From: an uncultured Eggerthellaceae bacterium
GTDB taxonomy: Bacteria > Actinomycetota > Coriobacteriia > Coriobacteriales > Eggerthellaceae
Assembly: GCA_947626195.1 (NCBI GenBank)
Contig: CANQRF010000001.1
Coordinates: forward strand, 124,001-188,000
Direction of reading: 5' to 3'
DNA length: 64,000 bases
Of this stretch, positions 8,812-15,527 are shown piece by piece. The stretch's first letter is position 1, and each line of letters opens with the position of its first letter. Both the position numbers and the translations under genes were made by a program. The notes beneath the pieces were generated by a model that was given only the letters and a program-made list of their open reading frames with translations, was not told the DNA's origin and made no database searches.

Positions 8812-9465
8812 TCATTTTGCCGCCCGCCGCGCTTTCTCCTTCTGCCGAACGCTTCGCGTGAGCTGCGCGAGCGAGAGCGCCAAGTTCTCGTTTTTCACCG
8901 CGATGGACGGCGGGGTCTTAAGCGCTATCGGCGAGAAGTTCCAAATCGCCGCGACGCCGCTTTTCACGAGCTGGTCGCACACCTCCTGAGCCGCCTCGCG
9001 CGGGACCGTGATGATACCCACGTCCACGCTGTGCATCTGGCAGAAATGGCGAAGTCGATCAAGGCTATAGCAGGCGATGCCGCCATAGCGCTGGCCGATC
9101 TTGCGCTCGTCGATGTCGAACGCGGCGCGGATCTGCATGCCGTATGCGGCGAATCCGCTGTACTCAAGCAGCGCGCGGCCGAGCTTGCCCGCCCCCACGA
9201 GCACCGCCGAGGAACGGTTGTTGATGCCGAGCGTGCGCGTGATGTCGTTGACGAGATCCTTCTTCACATAGCCGATGCGCGGCTTGCCGGAGCCGCTCAC
9301 GACATGCAGGTCCTTGCGCACCTGCACTTCCCCTCGCCCGAGCTCCTTCGCGATCTTCGCGGACGAGATGTGCTTTTGGTCCGACGGGAGCGTCTGCAAA
9401 TAAGCGAGATAGAGGGGAAGCCGCCCGAGCGTCGCCCGCGGAATATGCGTCTGCTGATCGCCCAT
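8812..9465 (-). CDS. rex: Redox-sensing transcriptional repressor Rex
   Basis: 217 residues from the ATG at 9465, which has GGGAGGAGG with six bases spacing; a 24-residue longer reading lacks homology. The N-terminal winged helix (IPRATLGRLPLYLAYLQTL, then SAKIAKELGRGEVQVRKDL) and the NADH-binding Rossmann fold (AVLVGAGKLGRALLEY) are typical of Rex. Rex senses NADH/NAD+ and represses fermentation genes when NADH is low. The neighbour adhE is its classic target. A 7-bp inverted repeat (9549-9575) in its own promoter region may be an operator. Confidence 0.95.
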   Translation of the reverse strand: MGDQQTHIPRATLGRLPLYLAYLQTLPSDQKHISSAKIAKELGRGEVQVRKDLHVVSGSGKPRIGYVKKDLVNDITRTLGINNRSSAVLVGAGKLGRALLEYSGFAAYGMQIRAAFDIDERKIGQRYGGIACYSLDRLRHFCQMHSVDVGIITVPREAAQEVCDQLVKSGVAAIWNFSPIALKTPPSIAVKNENLALSLAQLTRSVRQKEKARRAAK

Positions 9466-9715
9466 CGCCAGCCTCCTCCCCTCTTCTTTCGTCTCACGGG
9501 GATGCCTGTTCGGAGCACCCCCTCGTTTTCCGCTCATTCGATACTATATATATCGATATTAACCAGCGCGATATAATACTCCTCCTCATCTTCCCTTTTC
9601 AAGTAACAATTTTTGGGATTCGCGATTTCTTCAAATCCCCTGCAAGAGCCATGCAGGAGCCATATAAGAACCATATAAGAACCAAAACGATTGGCTCAAT
9701 TGAACGCGAATGCGC
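9466..9715. other. rex upstream region with inverted repeat and short direct repeats
   Basis: Non-coding. It holds an inverted repeat TATATCG / CGATATA at 9549-9555 and 9569-9575 with AT-rich sequence that could be the rex promoter/operator, and three imperfect short direct repeats ending in CCATATAAGAACC between about 9646 and 9684. I see no gene. Confidence 0.4.
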
Positions 9716-9745
9716 GCAAAAACGCCGCCCTTTCGGACGGCGTTT
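9716..9745 (-). terminator. Rho-independent terminator of thpR
   Basis: Ten-base-pair stem AACGCCGTCC / GGGCGGCGTT with one mismatch and a 4-base loop; read on the minus strand it is followed by TTTTTGCG. It lies about 70 bases downstream of the thpR stop codon. Confidence 0.75.
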
Positions 9746-9812
9746 CGATAGCGAAGCGGATACTTCCCGTGTCACCCGGCGGCAAGCATTTGTGTCGTTC
9801 GAGATGCCTCCT

Positions 9813-10358
9813 TCACCTTAACGTCGCAGATGCCAACGGCGCATAATGGTTGATGCGCTGATCGTTTTGCTCGGTGCGCAGCAGCACGAGTTGGGAAACA
9901 CGCGCTGTGATCAACGGCATGCCCGCGCGAAGCTCATCGAGCGAAACGGCGGACTTTCCGCTCCACCGATAGCACATCGTGATATGGGGCGAGAACGCGC
10001 GCGGCGGAAGCAAGAACCCCTCCTCCTCGTAGGCTCGCTGAAGCCTGCGCTGGCAATCCGCGAGCGCGGGCGATTTGTCCACGCCCACCCAGAGCGTCTT
10101 GCTCACTCCGCGGCCAAACGTGCCGAAACCGCCGATGCGCACCTCAAACGGCGCTCCCGAAAACCCTTCGAGCACCTGAACGGCACGTTCGCTTTCGCCC
10201 TCCGTCAGCTTTCCCAAAAACGCGAGCGTGATATGCCAATTGTCGGGCCGCGTCGTACGGGTGCGCGGCGCAAGCTCAAGCAGATGATCGCGATAGGATT
10301 CCAGCGCCTCAAGCGTTTCCCCGTCGAACTGAATGGCGGCGAAAACGTTTCCGATCAT
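9813..10358 (-). CDS. thpR: RNA 2',3'-cyclic phosphodiesterase (2H family)
   Basis: 181 residues. The two H-x-T/S-x tetrapeptides of the 2H phosphoesterase superfamily are visible: NWHITLAFLG near residue 41 and FSPHITMCYR near residue 124. Spacing and length fit the bacterial 2'-5' RNA ligase/ThpR family, cytoplasmic enzymes that hydrolyse 2',3'-cyclic phosphate ends in RNA. The gene lies 25 bases downstream of the citrate synthase gene on the same strand and is followed by its own terminator, so it is probably the distal gene of that transcript. Physiological role is not known for most members. Confidence 0.88.
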   Translation of the reverse strand: MIGNVFAAIQFDGETLEALESYRDHLLELAPRTRTTRPDNWHITLAFLGKLTEGESERAVQVLEGFSGAPFEVRIGGFGTFGRGVSKTLWVGVDKSPALADCQRRLQRAYEEEGFLLPPRAFSPHITMCYRWSGKSAVSLDELRAGMPLITARVSQLVLLRTEQNDQRINHYAPLASATLR

Positions 10359-10383
10359 GCGGCACGCACTTCAACGTCGACGT

Positions 10384-11739
10384 CTAGCCGCGCTCGGCAA
10401 TCGGCACGTAGGTGCGCACGCCCGCGTGCGTCGTCTTGTAGGCGGGGCGGATAATGCGTCTGCCGGCGACGATCTCCTCGAAGCGATGCGCCGCCCAGCC
10501 GGCCATGCGACCGCAGGCGAACATCGGCGTAAAGAGCTCCTCGGGAATGCCCATCATCGAATAGACGAAGCCCGAGTACATGTCGATGTTTGCGCAGAGA
10601 TCCTTCGTCGATCCCTTCTCGTTCAAGAAGATCTCGGGCGAAAGGCGCTCAATGTTGCACAGCAGGTTGTACTCGCGCTCGTACTCGGTGCCTTTCGCCA
10701 GATGTTCGGCGAAGCGCTTGAGGATGACGGCGCGCGGGTCGCTCTTCGTGTAGACGGCATGCCCCATGCCGTAGATGAGCCCCGTATGGTCGAAAGCCTC
10801 TTTCCGCACGATCTTGGTGAGGTAGGAGGCTATCTCGTCGTCGTTTTCCCAGTCCCTCACGTTCTCCATGATCTCCTTGTGCATCGCGCGGATCTGGTGG
10901 TTCGCACCGCCGTGGCGCAGCCCCTTGAGCGAGCCGATCGCCGCCGCATAGGCAGAGTACGGGTCGGTGTCGGACGAGGAGAGCACGCGCGCGGTGAACG
11001 TGGAGTTGTTGCCGCCGCCATGCTCGGCATGCAGGCAGAGCATGATGTCGAGCATGCGCGCTTCCTCGGGCGTGAATTGGCGGTCGGGACGCAGCATGGA
11101 GAGGATCGTCTCGGCCGTCGATTGGCCGGGGATAAAGCGGTGCATGATCATCGAATCATGCTGATAGCGTGCGCGAATCGAATAGTAGGAAAGCACCATG
11201 ATGCGCGGCAGGCGCGAGATGAGGGAGAGCGCCGTGTGGATCTCGTGCTCATAGGAGCGATCCTCGGCTTTATCGTCGTAGCCATAGAGCAGAAGCACCG
11301 AGCGCGCGAGCACGTTCATGATGCTCGGCGGCGTGTCCTGCATTATCATGGAGGCCGTGAAGCCATCGGGAAGCTCGCGCTCGCTGTCAATGATCTCAAT
11401 CAGACGATCGAGCTGTTCCTGCGTCGGGAGCTCTCCCATGAGCAAGAGGTAGCAGATCTCCTCGAAGCTATACCGTCGCTCAGGCGATTCCTCTTCCAGC
11501 AAGTCGTAGATGTCGTAGCCGCGAAGCGTCAAGCGCCCCTCATCGGCCACTTTCTCGCCATCCGAAACCACGTAGCCATGCACGTTGGAGATGTTGGTCA
11601 TGCCGGCGAGCACGCCGGTTCCGTCGCCGTTGCGAAGCCCGCGTTTGACGTCGAAGCTCTCGTAGAACTCGGGTCCGATGCGGTTGATGTCGTTGAAATG
11701 TTGGTAGAGCTGAAGCTTTCTCTCGTTTTCTATCGTCAT
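10384..11739 (-). CDS. gltA: Citrate synthase
   Basis: 451 residues from the ATG at 11739, which has AAAGGA six bases upstream. Active-site regions are evident: LCLHAEHGGGNNSTFTARV (first histidine), the glycine-rich GSLKGLRHGGANHQI, and YGMGHAVYTKSDPRA (second histidine region). It condenses acetyl-CoA and oxaloacetate. The long N-terminal part and the GMTNISNVHGY segment fit the citrate synthase group of Clostridia and Coriobacteria, where the enzyme feeds glutamate synthesis rather than a full TCA cycle. A near-consensus promoter lies just upstream. thpR follows. Confidence 0.93.
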   Translation of the reverse strand: MTIENERKLQLYQHFNDINRIGPEFYESFDVKRGLRNGDGTGVLAGMTNISNVHGYVVSDGEKVADEGRLTLRGYDIYDLLEEESPERRYSFEEICYLLLMGELPTQEQLDRLIEIIDSERELPDGFTASMIMQDTPPSIMNVLARSVLLLYGYDDKAEDRSYEHEIHTALSLISRLPRIMVLSYYSIRARYQHDSMIMHRFIPGQSTAETILSMLRPDRQFTPEEARMLDIMLCLHAEHGGGNNSTFTARVLSSSDTDPYSAYAAAIGSLKGLRHGGANHQIRAMHKEIMENVRDWENDDEIASYLTKIVRKEAFDHTGLIYGMGHAVYTKSDPRAVILKRFAEHLAKGTEYEREYNLLCNIERLSPEIFLNEKGSTKDLCANIDMYSGFVYSMMGIPEELFTPMFACGRMAGWAAHRFEEIVAGRRIIRPAYKTTHAGVRTYVPIAERG

Positions 11740-11764
11740 GGGAATTCCTTTCGTTGATCGTTTA

Positions 11765-11793
11765 ATTATAGCGTATTCGGGGCCTTCGGTTAA
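11765..11793 (-). promoter_or_regulatory. Sigma-70-type promoter of gltA
   Basis: On the minus strand TTAACC, 17 bases, then a perfect TATAAT (forward 11765-11770). The predicted transcript start is about 20 bases before the gltA start codon. Confidence 0.65.
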
Positions 11794-11870
11794 ATCCCCC
11801 AAACGGGGAAATACACGACTCGCTGTGAAGCGTTGTTCCTTCGATATTCCGAGATCTCTCCGATTTTGCA

Positions 11871-11998
11871 CATTTGTTGGAATATGAAACGAAATACAAT
11901 CAGGTGCGATTCTCGAACGTGGGGGCGCATGGATGCCTTGGCTGTATATGACGGTTTCTTACAGAATGGCAGGGAGCATGGGAACAGAGCGCAGAAGA
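11871..11998. other. Intergenic stretch upstream of gltA
   Basis: About 130 bases without a visible gene. It contains an imperfect palindrome centred on GAGATCTC near 11855 but nothing I can assign. Confidence 0.3.
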
Positions 11999-12095
11999 TG
12001 GTAGAATAGGAGCTGGCAAAGCCCGATAGTGATTACAGGCACGGGCGGCGCCGGGTTATTATGTTAGGGCGATAGCAGCAACTATCGCCCTTCCC
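11999..12095 (+). ncRNA. Candidate antisense RNA opposite a small hydrophobic gene
   Basis: An extended -10 element TGGTAGAAT at 11999-12007 faces the small membrane protein gene from its 3' side. A transcript from about 12013 would run into the hairpin GGGCGATAG / CTATCGCCC at 12067-12090, which overlaps the stop codon of that gene, so it would be antisense to the 3' end of the mRNA. This is the arrangement of several type I toxin-antitoxin loci. No -35 box is clear. Inferred from layout only. Confidence 0.25.
12067..12090. terminator. Hairpin overlapping the 3' end of the small membrane protein gene
   Basis: Perfect 9-bp stem GGGCGATAG / CTATCGCCC with a 6-base loop; the stop codon of the small gene (12084-12082) lies inside it. 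No long T-run on either side. Confidence 0.5.
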
Positions 12096-12213
12096 GTCTA
12101 CCATCCGAATGTCGTTTTCTTGACCGATGTCTTCGCACCTCCCGCCACAGCTCCAAAAAGAACAGGGCAATCGTTGCCAATGCTGCCAAGGCAATTAGAA
12201 CTCGTTCAACCAT
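12082..12213 (-). CDS. Small single-span membrane protein, type I toxin-like
   Basis: 43 residues: MVERVLIALAALATIALFFL (one transmembrane helix) followed by a strongly basic tail ELWREVRRHRSRKRHSDGRR. The ATG at 12213 has AGGAG with seven bases spacing, a much better start than the upstream ATG at 12312. Size, a lone helix and a positive tail resemble Fst/TxpA-type or holin-like type I toxins. A TTGGCA-N18-TACCAT promoter lies upstream with a perfect palindrome over its -35 box, and a possible antisense RNA converges from the other side. It is not similar enough to a named family for me to assign one. Confidence 0.45.
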   Translation of the reverse strand: MVERVLIALAALATIALFFLELWREVRRHRSRKRHSDGRREGR

Positions 12214-12269
12214 AGCGGTGCTCCTTTCTACGAAGAAGCGCCGCCCGGCATCGGACTTGCCAGCCGGAA

Positions 12270-12310
12270 CATGGTAGCGCAGGAAGCGCTTGCGTGCCAA
12301 CATTGTTGGC
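12270..12310 (-). promoter_or_regulatory. Promoter and palindromic operator of the small membrane protein gene
   Basis: Minus-strand TTGGCA (12299-12294), 18 bases, TACCAT (12275-12270). The -35 box is half of a perfect palindrome TGCCAACAtTGTTGGCA at 12294-12310 (8-bp arms, 1-base centre), which looks like a repressor site. It is not a standard LexA box. Confidence 0.45.
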
Positions 12311-12408
12311 AAACCCCTATAAGGCCAGTTCGCGTGACTGAGGAAGGCTGCTGTTGCGTACGGACGTTGCCGTTATTCGGGGTTTTCGCAAAATCTTTCA
12401 AGTTTGAT

Positions 12409-12437
12409 TTGACAGAGCACCGGCGACCTGCCAAAAT
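12409..12437 (+). promoter_or_regulatory. Promoter of tRNA-Arg
   Basis: Perfect TTGACA at 12409-12414, a 17-base spacer and CAAAAT at 12432-12437, placing the transcript start about ten bases before the mature tRNA. Confidence 0.8.
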
Positions 12438-12455
12438 GACGGGTGCTGTTTCAGT

Positions 12456-12532
12456 GCGCCGTTACCTCAGCTGGATAGAGGGACTGACTACGAATCAGTA
12501 CGTCGGGGGTTCGAATCCCTCACGGCGCACCA
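12456..12532 (+). tRNA. tRNA-Arg (anticodon ACG)
   Basis: Full cloverleaf: acceptor stem GCGCCGT / ACGGCGC, D stem CCTC / GAGG, anticodon stem ACTGA / TCAGT with loop CTACGAA (anticodon ACG), T arm with TTCGAAT, discriminator A and an encoded CCA at 12530-12532. Decodes CGN arginine codons after deamination of the wobble A. It has its own strong promoter and is followed by a long hairpin. A 15-base inverted copy of its 3' end lies 60 bases downstream. Confidence 0.96.
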
Positions 12533-12544
12533 CGAACAGTTTTT

Positions 12545-12579
12545 TTGTTTTTAACAGCCCAAAGGGTTGTTAAAAACAA
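12545..12579 (+). terminator. Long hairpin after tRNA-Arg
   Basis: Sixteen-base-pair stem (TTGTTTTTAACAGCCC with its complement, one G-T pair) and an AAA loop. The T-run lies in the 5' arm, so it is not a textbook terminator, but it is the only strong hairpin between the tRNA and the next gene. Confidence 0.55.
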
Positions 12580-12591
12580 AAGTTGGGAGTC

Positions 12592-12758
12592 GGTGCGCCG
12601 TGAGGGCACCTGCGAACGAGCCAATAGTTTCAAAGGGCAATTACGAAAGGACAGACGGTGAAGGTTCGAAAACCGAAACCTCACAGTAAGTAATCCTCTG
12701 GTTGCCGTGCGCCTTGTGCCTTGGCAGCCGGGGATGCTGCGATGGACAAGGTGTTGAT
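12592..12758 (+). promoter_or_regulatory. Structured 5' leader of the Mg transport operon
   Basis: Three successive hairpins can be drawn: GGTGC / GCACC at 12592-12610, GTGAAGGTTCG / CGAAACCTCAC at about 12658-12683, and GGTTGCC / GGCAGCC at about 12699-12730, the last ending about 30 bases before the start codon. The leader does not match the M-box or yybP-ykoY consensus as I know them. Given the downstream Mg transporter, a metal-responsive RNA is possible but unproven. Confidence 0.4.
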
Positions 12759-14108
12759 ATGATCTATCTTTCTCAGATGCTGGGAAAACCGGTGGTCGAT
12801 TCCGCCGGTGAGAAAATCGGAACAATCTCGGATCTTGCGATCTCAACAGGCGAGGTGTTTCCCCGTATTACAAGCCTCGCCTTCCAAGGGCCCGGCCGCG
12901 TTCCGTTCATGATCTCGTGGCGCAAATACGTCGCCAACTTCGATGACGACGGCATCACGCTTTCGGTTCCTGCGCCGGACATCCGCTTCAGCTATCTGCA
13001 GCCCGAAGAGGTCCTTCTCGCGCGCGACCTGCTCAATCGCCAGATCGTTGACACGCAGGGCATGAAGGTCGTCCGCGTGAACGACCTCAAGCTCTCGCAA
13101 TCGGGAACGCAGCTGCGCCTCCTCGGCGCCGAAGTGGGCATGCGCGGCATTCTGCGTGGGCTGGCACCGTGGATAGAGCGCCTTGGCCAGAAGATCGCCA
13201 AGCTGCTGCACCGCCACTTCGACGAGCAGATCATCGCATGGAACTACATGGAGTTGCTCGATCGCGACCTCTCTGAAGTGCAGCTCTCCGTTTCGCACCG
13301 CCGCCTCGACGAATTGCATCCCGCCGACGTGGCAGACATCTTGGAGCAGCTCGATCCGCAGCAGCGCGCCTCCGTTTTCGAGCATCTTGACGAGTCGCGT
13401 GCCTCCGAGGCGATCTCCGAGATGGAAGACGAGTTCCAAGCTGAATTCATCGACGAGATGGACGACGCTCGCGCTGCCGGGCTGCTCGGTAAGATGGATC
13501 CGGACGACGCGGCCGACATCGTGCGCGACCTTCCCTACGAGAAGGCAGAAACGCTCTTGCGCCTGATGGGAGTGGAAGATGCAGCGGAGATCCGCAGCTT
13601 GCTCGGCTATAAGGACGGCACCGCCGGCGGCATGATGACGACGCAGTTCGTCGCCGTTCACAAGAACACGACCGTCGGCGAAACGGTGGAAGTGCTGCGC
13701 GCCCTTCCCGAAGACCACCCGACCGTGCACTACGTTTACGTCCTTGATGAATACGGCAAGCTCGTCGGCGTGCTTTCGCTGCGCACGCTCGTCCTCAACG
13801 ACGACAGCAAGCCCGTCGGCGACATCATGTATGACGAGCTCATCACCGCCACACCCTCCGAAACCGAGGAGGACGTGGCCGAAGACATCTTCAAATACAA
13901 CCTCCCCGCCATGCCCGTGGTCGATGAGGGCGGCGCGCTTTTGGGCATCGTCACCATCGACGACGCCTACGACGCCATCGAGGATGACGTGAGCGACGAC
14001 AAGACGCGCTCATCCATCGCCACCTATATCGGTATCGGCCTTGCCATCGTGCTTTTCCTCGTTCTCTACACCCTCGTGGTGGTGCGCATCGTGACGGCAG
14101 GAGCCTAA
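12759..14108 (+). CDS. PRC-barrel / MgtE N-domain / CBS protein with one membrane span
   Basis: 449 residues from the ATG at 12759 (AAGGTG six bases upstream). In order: a PRC-barrel-like domain (about 1-75, MIYLSQMLGKPVVDSAGEKI), a second similar segment (about 85-150), the MgtE intracellular N domain (about 195-300, with LHPADVADILEQLDPQQRA and helical repeats), a pair of CBS domains (about 305-420) and one C-terminal transmembrane helix. It lacks the five-helix MgtE channel, so it is not itself a Mg channel; it carries the Mg-sensing cytosolic module. The NRAMP-related transporter starts three bases after its stop, suggesting it is the regulatory partner of that transporter. Confidence 0.85.
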   Translation: MIYLSQMLGKPVVDSAGEKIGTISDLAISTGEVFPRITSLAFQGPGRVPFMISWRKYVANFDDDGITLSVPAPDIRFSYLQPEEVLLARDLLNRQIVDTQGMKVVRVNDLKLSQSGTQLRLLGAEVGMRGILRGLAPWIERLGQKIAKLLHRHFDEQIIAWNYMELLDRDLSEVQLSVSHRRLDELHPADVADILEQLDPQQRASVFEHLDESRASEAISEMEDEFQAEFIDEMDDARAAGLLGKMDPDDAADIVRDLPYEKAETLLRLMGVEDAAEIRSLLGYKDGTAGGMMTTQFVAVHKNTTVGETVEVLRALPEDHPTVHYVYVLDEYGKLVGVLSLRTLVLNDDSKPVGDIMYDELITATPSETEEDVAEDIFKYNLPAMPVVDEGGALLGIVTIDDAYDAIEDDVSDDKTRSSIATYIGIGLAIVLFLVLYTLVVVRIVTAGA

Positions 14109-14111
14109 GCC

Positions 14112-15473
14112 GTGGCCTTCGTGGAAAAAGACGGCGTGCTGCGGGCCAAGCAGCTCAGCGAGGCGAAGGAGAAGGCCGAGAAGGCGAAGAAGGCTGAAGC
14201 CCCTGAGAATGCCGAAAAGGCCGAGAAGGCGAAGGTTGCCGCGCGCAAGCCCAACAAGATGCTTCTCGTGCTTGCGGCGATGGGGCCCGGCATCATCACC
14301 GCGATGGCGGGAAACGACGCGGGCGGCATCTCCACCTATTCAACCGCCGGCGCGAACTTCGGCTTCGCAACGCTGTGGTCGATCCCCATCATGTGCATCC
14401 TCCTCATCCTCGTGGAGATGACGGCGGGGCGCATGGGCGCGGTCACCGGCAAGGGCTTCGCCGCCCTCATCCGCGAGCGCTTCGGCATCCGCCTCACCAC
14501 CCTTGCCATGGGCGCGCTTCTCATCGGCAACGTGGCGACGACCTTCTCTGAATTCGCCGGCATCGCCTCCGGCATGGAGATGTTCGGGGTCTCGAAATAC
14601 CTCTCGGTTCCCATCGCCGCATTCGCCGTCTGGGTGCTCATCGTCGGCGGCTCGTATCGGCGCGTGCAGAACGTCTTCCTCGTACTCTCGCTCGTCTTCG
14701 TCACCTACATTATCGCGGGCGTGCTTGCCGAGCCAAATTGGAGCGAGGCCCTCATCGACACCGTGAGGCCGCAGTTCGTCGAAGATCCGAGCTTCGCCGC
14801 CTTGGTGATCGCGCTCATCGGCACGACCATCGCACCGTGGATGATGTTTTTCACACAGAGCAACGTGGTGGAAAAGGGCCTCACGAGCAAAGACCTGCTT
14901 CCCCAGAAGATCGACGTCATCTCGGGATCGATCGCCTCGAACGTGGTCGCGTGGTTCATCATCGTGACGACCGGCGCCGTGCTCTTCCCCGCCGGCATCG
15001 CCGTCGATTCGGCAGCTGATGCGGCAGCGGCACTCGCTCCCTTCGCGGGGAAATATGCCGAGGCGCTCTTCGCGGTCGGCCTCATCGCGGCATCGTTTCT
15101 GGCGGCCTGCGTGCTGCCCCTCACGACGGCCTTCGTCATCTGCGAGGCCTTCGGCTGGGAAGCGAGCGTGTCGCTCTCTTGGAAGGAAGCGCCCACCTTC
15201 AAAGGCATCTTCACCTTCATCATCATCTTCTCGGCGGCGGTGGTGCTCATCCCCGACATCAACCTGCTCGGCGTGATGCTCGTCGCGCAGTTCGTGAACG
15301 GCATCATCCTGCCGGTGCTCCTCGCCTTCATGGCGATCATCTCGCGCGACAAGCGCGTGATGGGAAGCTATCGCTCCGGAAGAATTGCCACAGCGATCCT
15401 TTGGGTATCGGTGGGCATCGTGGCAGCCCTCGCGGCGGCGCTGCTCATCATGACCGTCCTCGGCATCGGCTAA
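14112..15473 (+). CDS. NRAMP-related divalent metal transporter, probably Mg2+ (NRMT-like)
   Basis: 453 residues, GTG start three bases after the upstream stop. A basic/acidic N-terminal tail rich in K, A and E (about 1-45) precedes about eleven membrane helices of the SLC11 fold. The metal-site motifs of true NRAMP proteins are changed: DPGN in helix 1 is replaced by AMAGNDAGG (about 55-63), and the helix 6 MPH segment by TIAPWMMFF. Such changes mark the NRAMP-related Mg transporters, of which the Eggerthella lenta protein has been characterised structurally. Pairing with an MgtE N/CBS module strengthens a Mg2+ role. Transport specificity is inferred. Confidence 0.85.
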   Translation: MAFVEKDGVLRAKQLSEAKEKAEKAKKAEAPENAEKAEKAKVAARKPNKMLLVLAAMGPGIITAMAGNDAGGISTYSTAGANFGFATLWSIPIMCILLILVEMTAGRMGAVTGKGFAALIRERFGIRLTTLAMGALLIGNVATTFSEFAGIASGMEMFGVSKYLSVPIAAFAVWVLIVGGSYRRVQNVFLVLSLVFVTYIIAGVLAEPNWSEALIDTVRPQFVEDPSFAALVIALIGTTIAPWMMFFTQSNVVEKGLTSKDLLPQKIDVISGSIASNVVAWFIIVTTGAVLFPAGIAVDSAADAAAALAPFAGKYAEALFAVGLIAASFLAACVLPLTTAFVICEAFGWEASVSLSWKEAPTFKGIFTFIIIFSAAVVLIPDINLLGVMLVAQFVNGIILPVLLAFMAIISRDKRVMGSYRSGRIATAILWVSVGIVAALAAALLIMTVLGIG

Positions 15474-15502
15474 GTGGCAAAAGGGCACTCCTCATGTCGC
15501 AT
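15474..15502 (-). repeat. REP-like palindrome, degenerate copy 1
   Basis: GTGGCAAAAGGGCACTCCTC then ATGTCGCAT aligns with the family consensus in the minus orientation with about six differences and is followed by the same ATGGCAAG as the copy at 16700. It directly follows the transporter stop codon. Confidence 0.6.
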
Positions 15503-15527
15503 GGCAAGTCCGAACTTTGGCTAACGA

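Noticed and set aside
10333-11757. Long plus-strand open frame opposite citrate synthase
   Set aside because: Antisense shadow of gltA; no conserved motifs and no start signal.
12517-12606. tRNA-end attachment site of an integrated element
   Set aside because: The copy is inverted, not direct, and no integrase or element lies nearby.
12592-12758. M-box or yybP-ykoY riboswitch
   Set aside because: The conserved core sequences of these classes could not be found in the leader.
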